Positions 6,256-12,771 of a stretch of DNA of 13,083 nt are shown piece after piece. The DNA lies in the NCBI GenBank assembly GCA_039931245.1, contig JBDTSH010000026.1, positions 1 through 13,083 of the forward strand, given 5' to 3'. Under the pieces are notes generated by a model. The model was given only the letters and a program-made list of their open reading frames with translations. It did no database searches and was not told the origin of the DNA. A program made the position numbers and the translations under genes. Origin of the DNA: UBA4729 sp039931245. Its GTDB lineage: Bacteria; Patescibacteriota; Saccharimonadia; Saccharimonadales; UBA4665. The stretch's first letter is position 1. Each line of letters starts with the position of its first letter.

Positions 6256-6840
6256 ATGAGCAAAGCCAGGGTTAGTGTACTCGACGGACCGTTAGTGTTT
6301 GTCGATATTGAAACAAACGGGTTAGACCACCGTCGCGGCCGGGTCATAGAAGTGGCGGCGATTCGCGTCGAGGCCGGAGAGGTGGTAAGAACTTTTCAAT
6401 CCCTGATTGATCCCGAAGCCGAACTGCCATACTACATCACGGATCTGACGGGCATTACATCGCAGGACCTTCGCGGGGCCCCCACTTTTGATCAGGTAGC
6501 CGATGAGCTGTTGGCCGTTCTGGACGGCGCTATTTTTGTTGCCCACAATGTGCGGTTTGACTATTCGTTTTTAGAGCAGGAGTTCGGTCGCCTGGAGGTC
6601 GCTTTCTTGCCCACCCAGCTCTGCACGGTCAAACTATCACGAGCCTTATTCCCCCTAGAAAAAGGGCATAAGCTGCAAGACTTGATCCAGCGCCATGGCT
6701 TTAGCTTTGCCGCTCGTCACCGGGCATATGACGACGCCGCCGTTCTGCGCCAATTTATTACCCACATTCAAAGCAACTTTTCGCCCGAAGAAGTCGAGCT
6801 GGCCGTTGGCCGTCAGTTTCAGCAACCGGCACTGACCTAA
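6256..6840 (+). CDS. DEDDh 3'-5' exonuclease (DNA polymerase III epsilon-like)
   Basis: From the ATG at 6256 the protein has 194 residues and is a single RNase H-like exonuclease domain. The metal-binding set is visible: FVDIETNG (D17, E19), VAHNVRFDYSFL (D102) and HRAYDDAAVL (H155, D160). ITDLTGIT (61-68) is the family's substrate-strand motif. Likely roles are proofreading or DNA repair. No polymerase-binding C-terminal extension is evident, so whether it is DnaQ itself or a free exonuclease is open. The frame opens at an ATG at 6229, but the TATAAT at 6244 and the terminator tail overlapping 6229 make 6256 much more likely. The gene converges with uppS. Confidence 0.9.
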   Translation: MSKARVSVLDGPLVFVDIETNGLDHRRGRVIEVAAIRVEAGEVVRTFQSLIDPEAELPYYITDLTGITSQDLRGAPTFDQVADELLAVLDGAIFVAHNVRFDYSFLEQEFGRLEVAFLPTQLCTVKLSRALFPLEKGHKLQDLIQRHGFSFAARHRAYDDAAVLRQFITHIQSNFSPEEVELAVGRQFQQPALT

Positions 6841-6928
6841 GGCAATTATAAATGTCCCGAGCCCGCTAAATTGACTGAGTAAATACCATGTTGTGACCCC
6901 GTAGACGCCGAGTTTTGGTGGCTCAGGG

Positions 6929-7627
6929 CTACTTGCCGAAGCGCCGCTTCAGCTGGGCGTAGCGGCCGAGGGCCAGGACTAAATCCTGTTCGGTGAAATC
7001 GGGCCAGAACTTTTTGTCGAACATGAGCTCGCTATAGGCCGATTCCCACATCATAAAATTACTGAGCCGCTGTTCACCGGAAGTTCGAATGATTAGATCC
7101 GGGGCGGGCACATCGGGGGCGTAGAGGTGCCCGGCTATCATATCGGCGCTGATGTGTTCGGCCGGAACGCCGGCCGCGGCAATGGCTTTGACAGCATCGA
7201 TAATCTCCTGCTGGCCACTGTAGTCGAGGCAGAGCAAGAGCGTGCCCCGAGTGTTGTTCTCGGTCAACTTCTCCGCATCGTGAATCGCCGTCAGCAGGGC
7301 GGTTCCGAGCTTCGCTTTGGAACCAATGACGCGCAGCCGGATGTTTTCCCGGTGAAACTCTTTGGCTTCGTGCTTGAGCGCCCAGCGGAGGATATTCATA
7401 ATATCGCGGACTTCCTGCCGATCACGCTGCCAGTTTTCCGTCGAGAATACGTAGGCCGAAACGTAGCGCACGCCGTGCTTGATGGCTGCTTTGGCGACAG
7501 TTTTCAGGTTTTTATAGCCTTGGCGGTGACCTTCGACGACAGTCAGCCCCTGCTGGGCGGCCCACCGACGGTTGCCGTCTAACACCAAGCCGACGTGGGT
7601 TGGTATCGAAGCGTCGTCTGAACTCAT
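6929..7627 (-). CDS. uppS: Undecaprenyl-diphosphate synthase (cis-prenyltransferase)
   Basis: The enzyme extends farnesyl diphosphate with isopentenyl units to make the lipid carrier for cell wall synthesis; it acts at the membrane face. The protein has 232 residues. The catalytic Asp is D17 in LVLDGNRRWA (the more common form is MDGNGRWA). GHRQG (33-37), FSTENWQR (61-68) and RTSGEQRLSNFMMWESAYSEL (from 181) match the conserved blocks. The usual N-Y-G-G-R block is changed to LDYSGQQEI (134-142), an oddity in an otherwise complete enzyme. There is no cdsA or other lipid gene next to it. A TAAACT ends 8 nt before the ATG, giving a nearly leaderless message. The exact prenyl length is not readable. 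Confidence 0.94.
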   Translation of the reverse strand: MSSDDASIPTHVGLVLDGNRRWAAQQGLTVVEGHRQGYKNLKTVAKAAIKHGVRYVSAYVFSTENWQRDRQEVRDIMNILRWALKHEAKEFHRENIRLRVIGSKAKLGTALLTAIHDAEKLTENNTRGTLLLCLDYSGQQEIIDAVKAIAAAGVPAEHISADMIAGHLYAPDVPAPDLIIRTSGEQRLSNFMMWESAYSELMFDKKFWPDFTEQDLVLALGRYAQLKRRFGK

Positions 7628-7635
7628 ATGGTACT

Positions 7636-7641
7636 AGTTTA
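7636..7641 (-). promoter_or_regulatory. -10 box of uppS (near-leaderless)
   Basis: TAAACT on the minus strand has its first base 14 nt before the A of the uppS ATG, so transcription should start about 2 nt upstream of it. No Shine-Dalgarno sequence lies between. Confidence 0.4.
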
Positions 7642-7666
7642 CTCTCAATGCTCGCAAATTGAGTCA

Positions 7667-7698
7667 CCGGGCCGCGAACTCAGGGCATCCGCGGCCGG
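7667..7698. repeat. GC-rich interrupted inverted repeat between VOC gene and uppS
   Basis: CCGGGCCGCG pairs with CGCGGCCGG (9 bp with one bulged base) across a 13-base loop. It follows the VOC gene on the minus strand, but no T-run follows the stem, so it is at best a weak or factor-assisted terminator. Confidence 0.4.
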
Positions 7699-7716
7699 CG
7701 AAAGTACACTATCGGC

Positions 7717-8088
7717 TCAGTCCTTCTGACTGACACAGACCCAATTTCCCGCCGGATCTTTAAACCAAGTGGCTTCGCCATTCGTCGGGTCGCTCATGAC
7801 GCCCCGTTCGTCCGTTCCCTCAACCTTTTCGACGTCGATACCCTGCGCCTTTAGCTCGTCAAGCGCGGCGGTCATATCGTCGACTTCGATACCGAAAACA
7901 GTTGAATCCCACGGCGTGTGGTCGGCTTTGTAGTAGATGTTGGCCTGGGAACCTTTGCCGCTTTCAATCAGTAGCTCGTCATCGGTTTGGCGCACGACGC
8001 TAAAGCCCAGCTTATCGACATAAAAGCTTCGTGCCGCTGCCAAATCATCGACGCTAAAATTGGCGTGACTATAACTTTGTCCTAACAT
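7717..8088 (-). CDS. VOC-superfamily (glyoxalase/bleomycin-resistance fold) protein
   Basis: The 123-residue protein has two beta-alpha-beta-beta-beta units. It starts with SHANFSVDDLAAARSFYVDKLGFSV, the usual first unit, and ends with GEATWFKDPAGNWVCVSQ, the usual last strand pair with a D-P-x-G-N-x turn. Members bind a metal and act on small thiol adducts, antibiotics or aromatics; here the substrate cannot be told. H8 at the start of the first unit is one possible metal ligand. The ATG at 8088 is preceded by GGAGGG. The promoter has the strongest CRP-like match of the four and an 18-bp palindrome across the start site, so the gene looks tightly regulated. Confidence 0.88.
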   Translation of the reverse strand: MLGQSYSHANFSVDDLAAARSFYVDKLGFSVVRQTDDELLIESGKGSQANIYYKADHTPWDSTVFGIEVDDMTAALDELKAQGIDVEKVEGTDERGVMSDPTNGEATWFKDPAGNWVCVSQKD

Positions 8089-8096
8089 ATCAGTCC

Positions 8097-8114
8097 CTCC
8101 TATTTAAATAGGAG
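8097..8114. repeat. 18-bp palindrome at the VOC gene start site
   Basis: CTCCTATTTAAATAGGAG is a perfect palindrome. It covers the predicted transcription start (8110) and the first half of the GGAGGG ribosome binding site. As DNA it could be a repressor operator; as RNA a full hairpin would hide the ribosome binding site only if transcription starts upstream of 8114. Confidence 0.65.
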
Positions 8115-8116
8115 CT

Positions 8117-8159
8117 AATATACGCCAACTGGTCGGCTCGTGTCGTGAGTGAAATCACA
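8117..8159 (-). promoter_or_regulatory. Promoter and CRP-like operator of VOC gene
   Basis: On the minus strand TATATT (8122-8117) gives a start at 8110 and a 22-nt leader with GGAGGG. The plus-strand 16-mer CGTGAGTGAAATCACA (8144-8159) matches 9 of 10 bases of TGTGA-N6-TCACA, centred at 8151.5, exactly -41.5. A further TCACA at 8164-8168 gives an extra half-site just upstream. Confidence 0.65.
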
Positions 8160-8232
8160 GGGGTCACAAATTGAGGCCGCTACCGCTGGCTGCCGCCACT
8201 ACCGGGGGGATTTTCGGCGACTGGATCAGTGG

Positions 8233-8868
8233 CTACGGTTGGAGCGGGGCGGGAGAGTGCTGCGTGGTAATGGTGGCGCCAGATAGGAGGGTGGCATTTG
8301 GTAATAGGACAACCGTGCCATCCGCCTCCTCCAGCCTGGTGTGGGTCAGGCCAATGTCCTTGATCTCGCCGCGGTATTTCCCGCCGAGACCCCCCGAGTT
8401 AAAGGTGACGTGTTCGCCGACCGAAAACGGATGGGAAATTATTAAGACCACGCTGGCGAAAAAATTCGCCAAAGCTTGTTGAGCGGCAATGCCCAGGATG
8501 ACGCCGATGGCCGCGCCGCCGAGTAGTAATTTTCCGACCGGAACACCTAACAGGTCCAACGTCGTTAGGAAGATGGCAATATAGCCAAAGACTCGCAAAC
8601 CAAACTGCAGGGCCGCTGCTCTCCCGACGTTAATATGGTGCGAGGCGACAATCCGGGCGATTGTTTTCGTGAGAACCCTCAGAAAAGCCGTCGCGAAAAT
8701 TACGAACAGTATGACTCCAAGTAAGGCCATAAACCGATGGCCTAGGCCGCCGTGGCGGACATTGCCATAAGCTGTGCTGACCACGGCGCCCAGTATGAAT
8801 AGCGCGGCACTCGGGAGCAAACGGACATTTGCTCGTCGCCACATTTGCCGGTGCATTTTATTTTGCAT
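8233..8868 (-). CDS. Short MscS-family mechanosensitive channel
   Basis: The 211-residue protein has membrane spans at about 15-35, 45-65 and 87-107. The pore helix follows: LLLGGAAIGVILGIAAQQALANFFASVVLIISHPFSVGEHV begins at 114, with the glycine/alanine packing of MscS TM3. A beta domain runs about 148-203 (GEIKDIGLTHTRLEEADGTVVLLPNA). The protein then stops, so the C-terminal alpha/beta vestibule domain of full-length MscS is missing. It would release solutes on osmotic downshock. The ATG at 8868 has no Shine-Dalgarno sequence. An ATG four codons later (8856) is an alternative. A TATGAT at 8899-8894 is a possible -10. No CRP-like site is found. Confidence 0.9.
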   Translation of the reverse strand: MQNKMHRQMWRRANVRLLPSAALFILGAVVSTAYGNVRHGGLGHRFMALLGVILFVIFATAFLRVLTKTIARIVASHHINVGRAAALQFGLRVFGYIAIFLTTLDLLGVPVGKLLLGGAAIGVILGIAAQQALANFFASVVLIISHPFSVGEHVTFNSGGLGGKYRGEIKDIGLTHTRLEEADGTVVLLPNATLLSGATITTQHSPAPLQP

Positions 8869-8981
8869 TTAAGATACGCTCATGTCTACGTCTATCATAC
8901 CAAAGAAAACTCAGAATAGTTTGTCGACCGACGATTATGGATAGGAACTGGGCGGATAGTCAGACTGCGGGCTATAGTGCG

Positions 8982-10112
8982 TTAGGCGTCGATGCCGATG
9001 GCCTGGTCAATCGTCTGCAAATTGTCTCTATCCAACAAGGCGACAAGCCCGCTGTTGATTTGGCCGATCAGTTGCGGACCTTCAAATATCAGTCCGGTAA
9101 TCAACTCCACCAGTGTCGCACCGAGTCTGATCTTTGTGTAGGCGTCTTCGGCCGAGAAGATCCCCCCCACCCCAATGATGACGAAGCGCCGGCCGTACTT
9201 CTTATAGGTCAGGCGGATTAGATTATTGCTAAGTTCCCAAGTTGGCTTGCCACTGAGTCCGCCCTGCACGCTATCGGGCAGGGGGTCCATCAGTTTGGCC
9301 TGGCCGCGATCTTTGGTGAGATTGCTGATGGTGATACCGGCGATTTTATGACGGGCGGCAACTGCAAGTAGCTCGGCAAAAGCCGGCCAGGCGAGATCGG
9401 CCGGCATTTTAATAAAGATCGGTTGACTAAGGTGAACTTTATCAACGGCGCTCAACAAGTGCTCGAGCCGCTCGGGAGTCGTAAATGGTTCACCGCCGTA
9501 GGTGTTTGGGCACGAGATATTGAGAGTCACCATCGCACCGACTGCGGCAGCTTTGACGATGGTCAGGCTGCCAACATAGTCGGCTAAGGCCTGGCTGTCG
9601 CTGGCGGCTTTTTTGGAGTTTGTTTTGGCGACCGATATATTTAGTGGAAAGTCGGTCAGTGTTCCTGCCGAGTAGCGCTGGATTCTTTTGACAATAGAGT
9701 GAACGCCCTGGTTGGCAAGCCCGGCATAGACGACGATCGATTGAGACTTTGGCAGCCGGTAAAACCACGGTCGGGGGTTTCCGGCGCAGGCCTCAAGAGT
9801 CAACGAGCCACCTTCCATGTAGCCGAAGCCGATTGACTTAAGGGTCGGGACGAGTTCGAAATTTTTATCAAAGCCGGCCGATAGCCCCACGGGATTGCGG
9901 AAATGAATACCTAAGATTGTTTGTTCCAAGCGCGCATCATTGCGATAGGCCCAGACGCCGCGGAGGGCCCCTAATGCCCCGGGAACGTCCGGCAAGTGAC
10001 GGGCAACTGTCAGGAGGTGGCGATGGACGGCGTCCGGCTGCTGTTGGAAAAGCAATGGCTTGATTGCATGGGAATAGGCCTGACCACTAGCTTTACTGAT
10101 GAATGATTGCAT
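8982..10112 (-). CDS. pyrD: Dihydroorotate dehydrogenase, quinone-dependent (class 2) type
   Basis: The enzyme oxidises dihydroorotate to orotate using FMN and passes electrons to a membrane quinone. The 376-residue protein has the class 2 N-terminal membrane-binding helices (about 10-40: AYSHAIKPLLFQQQPDAVH). Then come SAGFDKN (78-84), IFIKMPADL (232-240), ISNLTKDR (262-269), GGLSGKP (284-290) and IIGVGGIFSAEDA (312-324), the FMN-phosphate site. The NISCPN block (198-203) puts Cys201 where E. coli PyrD has the catalytic Ser175; Cys is the class 1 base. YAGLANQG replaces the usual RMGFNNxG. The ATG at 10112 is preceded by AAGGACACGAGG. Its promoter carries a CRP-like site at -41.5. Confidence 0.93.
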   Translation of the reverse strand: MQSFISKASGQAYSHAIKPLLFQQQPDAVHRHLLTVARHLPDVPGALGALRGVWAYRNDARLEQTILGIHFRNPVGLSAGFDKNFELVPTLKSIGFGYMEGGSLTLEACAGNPRPWFYRLPKSQSIVVYAGLANQGVHSIVKRIQRYSAGTLTDFPLNISVAKTNSKKAASDSQALADYVGSLTIVKAAAVGAMVTLNISCPNTYGGEPFTTPERLEHLLSAVDKVHLSQPIFIKMPADLAWPAFAELLAVAARHKIAGITISNLTKDRGQAKLMDPLPDSVQGGLSGKPTWELSNNLIRLTYKKYGRRFVIIGVGGIFSAEDAYTKIRLGATLVELITGLIFEGPQLIGQINSGLVALLDRDNLQTIDQAIGIDA

Positions 10113-10142
10113 ATACCTCGTGTCCTTCCGTGTATCCGTCCT

Positions 10143-10185
10143 ATCTTACCTCTATAACCATGAGCAATATGTGACGTTTGTCACT
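10143..10185 (-). promoter_or_regulatory. Promoter and CRP-like operator of pyrD
   Basis: On the minus strand TAAGAT (10148-10143) gives a start at 10136, a G, and a 24-nt leader with AAGGA/GAGG. The plus-strand 16-mer TGTGACGTTTGTCACT (10170-10185) matches 9 of 10 bases of TGTGA-N6-TCACA. It is centred at 10177.5, exactly -41.5. It also contains a perfect GTGAC-N4-GTCAC repeat. Confidence 0.65.
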
Positions 10186-10282
10186 AATCAGCGCTGAGCG
10201 GCGCCGACCAGTTTCGAAGAAGCTGAAGCTTCGACGGGGAAGCTTGGGCAGAGCCGCTTGTTCTGAAATATGAAAACTGTCG

Positions 10283-10810
10283 TTAGACTAAGTTGAAATG
10301 GCGGCGAATTTGGTGAGCGGCGGTTTGCGGATCAATTATCGAGGTATCCAACTTAAACACATCGTCGTAGGGAATTGGGGGGTAGCTTGTCGTCTCTAGT
10401 AGTTCTGTCAGCACAGCCCGATCGACTAACTTTTGATGTTTTTTTCTTGAGGCATTTGCCACTCTGTCCAACAGAACACTCCGCGCCGCGGTTAGCTCCA
10501 CGAATCGGACGTGGCCCCCGTTATCCGTGACTGAACGAACGAGGTCTCGGACAGTTGTATTATCGTCCGGCCCATCGTAGACGTAGGTAAATATTAAGTT
10601 TGTTTGATGCTGACTACAATAGGCTAAAACGTCATGGCGTAGGCTATTTACTAGCTCGTAGTGGGCCATCAGGTCGTCATGATAGATGTCTTCCACCAGG
10701 TCACGGCTGAGGTGATTATGGAATAGGGAGTAGCCTGTCAGCTCCGACAGGGCTGTCGCCACCGTTAACTTACCGGAAGCCGGCGGCCCATACATAAATA
10801 TCAAGTTCAT
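10283..10810 (-). CDS. P-loop nucleotide kinase-like ATPase
   Basis: The 175-residue protein begins with a Walker A loop GPPASGKLT (8-16), followed by LFHNHLSRDLVEDIY (34-48). This places it, from memory, in a family often labelled shikimate-kinase-like or AAA_33 ATPase. LIFTYVYDGPDD (about 72-83) is the Walker B-like strand. RFVELTAARSVLLDRVANASRKKHQK supplies the arginine-rich lid. The substrate is unknown. The message looks leaderless (TAGAAT 12 nt before the ATG). It stands alone between the ROK kinase and pyrD. Confidence 0.85.
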   Translation of the reverse strand: MNLIFMYGPPASGKLTVATALSELTGYSLFHNHLSRDLVEDIYHDDLMAHYELVNSLRHDVLAYCSQHQTNLIFTYVYDGPDDNTTVRDLVRSVTDNGGHVRFVELTAARSVLLDRVANASRKKHQKLVDRAVLTELLETTSYPPIPYDDVFKLDTSIIDPQTAAHQIRRHFNLV

Positions 10811-10816
10811 GTTCTC

Positions 10817-10822
10817 ATTCTA
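10817..10822 (-). promoter_or_regulatory. -10 box of P-loop kinase gene (leaderless geometry)
   Basis: TAGAAT (5 of 6) on the minus strand has its first base at 10822, exactly 12 nt before the A of the ATG at 10810. There is no ribosome binding site. Confidence 0.6.
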
Positions 10823-10869
10823 GCAAATTGATAATCTCATTTCCGACACTAGTGGGCCATCTTCCACCA

Positions 10870-11739
10870 CTAAGCGCCCCGCAAGGCGGCCAGCTTAATA
10901 GCTCCGCGCAGGCCGTTGGTTTCACCGCTAGAACGCCTGATATAGCCGTCAACGTCGGGGAAAGTCAAATAACCATTAATGTTCTGAACAACGGCTTGAC
11001 GAATGGCATCAATGAGGCCCGGGTGATTGAGAAGACCGCCGCCGAGGATAATCGCCGATGGTCCGAGGGTCATCATGATGTTGCTGAGTCCCTGGGCAAT
11101 GTACGACGCTTCTAAGTTCCAGGCTCCCTCGTCAGTAATATGCTCGGCTTTTTGGTGGTAACGCTGCTCCATGGCGGTGCCACTGGCTATGCCTTCCAAG
11201 CAATCTTTATGAAAAGGACAACTACCCGCAAAGCCATCGATAAAAGGTTCGTGCGGGATCCGAACATGTCCCATCTCCAGGTTGAGCAGGCCGTGGACCA
11301 GTTGGCCATCGATGACGAGGCTGCCTCCGATACCGGTGCCCACAGTCAGATAGACGAAGCTGTCGATATCTTGGGCGACGCCGCAGGACAATTCTCCCAA
11401 CGCGGCGGCGTTGACATCAAGGTCGATCGCCACCGCTACTTTAAAATGATCTTCCAGTAGAGATTTAAGGGCGACATTTTCCCAGCCAGGCTTGGGCGAA
11501 TTGACAATCGCCCCATAGCGGGGGGAAGCAGCCTCGAGATTGAGGGGGCCAAAGGCGCCCACCCCAAGGGCCGCTATTGGTCCCTGGGCACGAAAGTACC
11601 GATAAACATTATTCAGAGTTTCGGTGACGGTCGTAGTTAAGATTGTCGTCTGATCAATGAGTTCACCGCTGGCGTAACCACGTCCGCACAATGTCGTGGT
11701 ACCGCCAAACTCCACCGCTCCGTATATTTTTGGTTGCAT
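10870..11739 (-). CDS. ROK-family sugar kinase, fructokinase-like
   Basis: The 289-residue protein phosphorylates a hexose with ATP in the cytoplasm. VEFGGTTTLCG (9-19) is the ATP-phosphate loop. GAFGPLNL (61-68) and YGAIVNSPKPGW (75-86) resemble the fructokinase subgroup. DLDVNAAALGE (106-116) carries the catalytic Asp (D108). YLTVGTGIGGS (130-140) is the second phosphate loop. EMGHVRIP then CPFHKDCLEGIASG supplies the zinc ligands H158, C174, H177 and C180. IILGGGLL (230-237) is the adenosine motif. Length and motifs are complete. Fructose is the best guess as substrate, not proven. The message appears leaderless. Confidence 0.92.
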   Translation of the reverse strand: MQPKIYGAVEFGGTTTLCGRGYASGELIDQTTILTTTVTETLNNVYRYFRAQGPIAALGVGAFGPLNLEAASPRYGAIVNSPKPGWENVALKSLLEDHFKVAVAIDLDVNAAALGELSCGVAQDIDSFVYLTVGTGIGGSLVIDGQLVHGLLNLEMGHVRIPHEPFIDGFAGSCPFHKDCLEGIASGTAMEQRYHQKAEHITDEGAWNLEASYIAQGLSNIMMTLGPSAIILGGGLLNHPGLIDAIRQAVVQNINGYLTFPDVDGYIRRSSGETNGLRGAIKLAALRGA

Positions 11740-11745
11740 GACTCC

Positions 11746-11751
11746 ATCATA
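11746..11751 (-). promoter_or_regulatory. -10 box of ROK kinase gene (leaderless geometry)
   Basis: TATGAT (5 of 6) on the minus strand has its first base at 11751, exactly 12 nt before the A of the ATG at 11739. No Shine-Dalgarno sequence lies between. Confidence 0.6.
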
Positions 11752-12069
11752 ACAACAAATAACACCTTAAAAAAGTGGAGTTCCGTCATACAAACTATCC
11801 CGCTTGAAAAACAAATAAGCTGACTGTCCCCCCAGCTGCCGCGGGCTGCCCAGATTGGGTCTCCTGAATTATCGAAATGTCATCTTGGCGGGCTTAATAA
11901 TTAACCTGGTGGCTTTGGGGCATGGCGGATTTCCTAGCTATCACGGACAACCGATGCGGCTGTCGGAAGATCCACATGCCCCGACATGTGTAGTGAACTC
12001 GACTAAGGCACTATCCATTTCAATATACCAAGGACATGCGTACGGCCGCACTAATAGCTGAGGTCTGCG
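11752..12069. other. 318-base gap between ROK kinase and PAS genes
   Basis: No convincing gene is seen. A plus-strand reading from a TTG at 11855 to 12061 gives a short hydrophobic stretch (NYRNVILAGLIINLVALGHGG) followed by ordinary-looking polar sequence. It has no ribosome binding site and no leaderless -10. It may be the remnant of a small membrane-protein gene. There is no T-tract terminator for the PAS gene, which ends at 12070. Confidence 0.4.
11855..12061 (+). pseudogene. Possible remnant of a small membrane-protein gene
   Basis: The 68-codon frame has a TTG start and one hydrophobic segment near the N-terminus (residues about 5-22). The rest, SYHGQPMRLSEDPHAP and onward, has no membrane segment or known motif. 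The start resembles N-termini of small DUF1761-like membrane proteins, from memory and weakly. No start signals are visible, so if it is anything it is probably decayed. Confidence 0.15.
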
Positions 12070-12465
12070 CTACTCATTTTCTGTCACGAGAGTGACAATA
12101 CCGACTACCGCTAATGAACCATCGTCTTTTTTGCCCACAATCTTCCCTTTGTCTTGGAAGGTTACGTAGTTGCCGTCCTTGTTTCGAATCCTGTAGCGGG
12201 CAATGTAGCTATCTTTAGTCCCCTCGAGATGGTCTTGCATCGCCTTCATTAATTGGGCGTAATCATCGGGGTGCACCAGATCAGTGAAGCTCTTATAATG
12301 AAAGAATTTATCGATATCCTTTGCTTCATAGCCCAACATAGTTATTTTTTTCGGACTGAAGAATATCGCTCCGCTCGGTAATTCCATCAGCCACCACGCC
12401 ATATCAGCCGCGGCAAGCGCATCTTCGATTAATAAATACTCATCGACTTTACCGTAGAATTTCAT
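12070..12465 (-). CDS. Stand-alone PAS-domain protein
   Basis: The 131-residue protein is almost entirely one PAS fold of the PAS_3 type. MAWWLMELPSGAIFFSPKKITMLGY (22-46) is the core. LVHPDDYAQLMKAM (63-76) is the H-x-D-D helix. YRIRNKDGNYVTFQDKGKIVGKKDDGSLAVVGI (91-123) is the PAC strand set. No kinase, GGDEF, HTH or phosphatase domain is attached or encoded beside it, so its partner is unknown. It might bind a ligand or another protein. Message leaderless by geometry (TATACT). Confidence 0.9.
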   Translation of the reverse strand: MKFYGKVDEYLLIEDALAAADMAWWLMELPSGAIFFSPKKITMLGYEAKDIDKFFHYKSFTDLVHPDDYAQLMKAMQDHLEGTKDSYIARYRIRNKDGNYVTFQDKGKIVGKKDDGSLAVVGIVTLVTENE

Positions 12466-12471
12466 CGGATA

Positions 12472-12477
12472 AGTATA
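12472..12477 (-). promoter_or_regulatory. -10 box of PAS gene (leaderless geometry)
   Basis: TATACT (5 of 6) on the minus strand has its first base at 12477, exactly 12 nt before the A of the ATG at 12465. GTGATT, 17 bp further upstream, is a 3-of-6 match to the -35. Confidence 0.6.
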
Positions 12478-12771
12478 GCATTAATTATCCATAAAATCAC
12501 TTTAGGCCGGGACTTGATTGTCCGTCTCAATTTAGGGAAAATAAACAAGTGCAGTCAGCGCCTCCGGCATGGGCATAGTCGCGCAACCGACAACGGCTCT
12601 GGAGCGTCCACAAACAACCTATATCGAGCTTCAGCTCGGTATTTTGCGGCTCTTACTGAAAGTCCAAAGCGGGTGCCATAACTCAATTAAGTTTAAAAAA
12701 CGGGCGGTCTCTTTTCTAGGAAAAAACGTTAGGCAGGACCATCGTCGACCTTAAATCAACAGAGATTCAGA
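12478..12771. other. Non-coding gap with a hairpin between PAS and four-Cys genes
   Basis: No gene is recognised. The plus-strand sequence ATATCGAGC-TTCA-GCTCGGTAT (12621-12642) can form a 9-bp stem (one U-G pair) with a UUCA loop followed by UUUGCGG. No plus-strand gene precedes it. On the minus strand, the direction of the neighbouring gene, the stem has a mismatch and no T-run. The segment is more AT-rich than the left part of the window. Confidence 0.4.

Noticed and set aside
7127..7582. 151-codon open frame on the plus strand
   Set aside because: It lies wholly antisense to uppS, which has all its family motifs; the plus-strand translation has no recognisable features or start signals.
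8829..9221. 130-codon plus-strand frame across the mscS-pyrD junction
   Set aside because: Antisense to the pyrD C-terminus and the start of mscS, both secure; no promoter or ribosome binding site.
10850..10872. TAGTGG..CCACTA hairpin at the end of the ROK kinase gene as terminator
   Set aside because: Includes the stop codon and has no T-run after it on the minus strand.
12621..12642. 9-bp hairpin as a terminator
   Set aside because: The good pairing and T-run read on the plus strand, where no gene precedes it.
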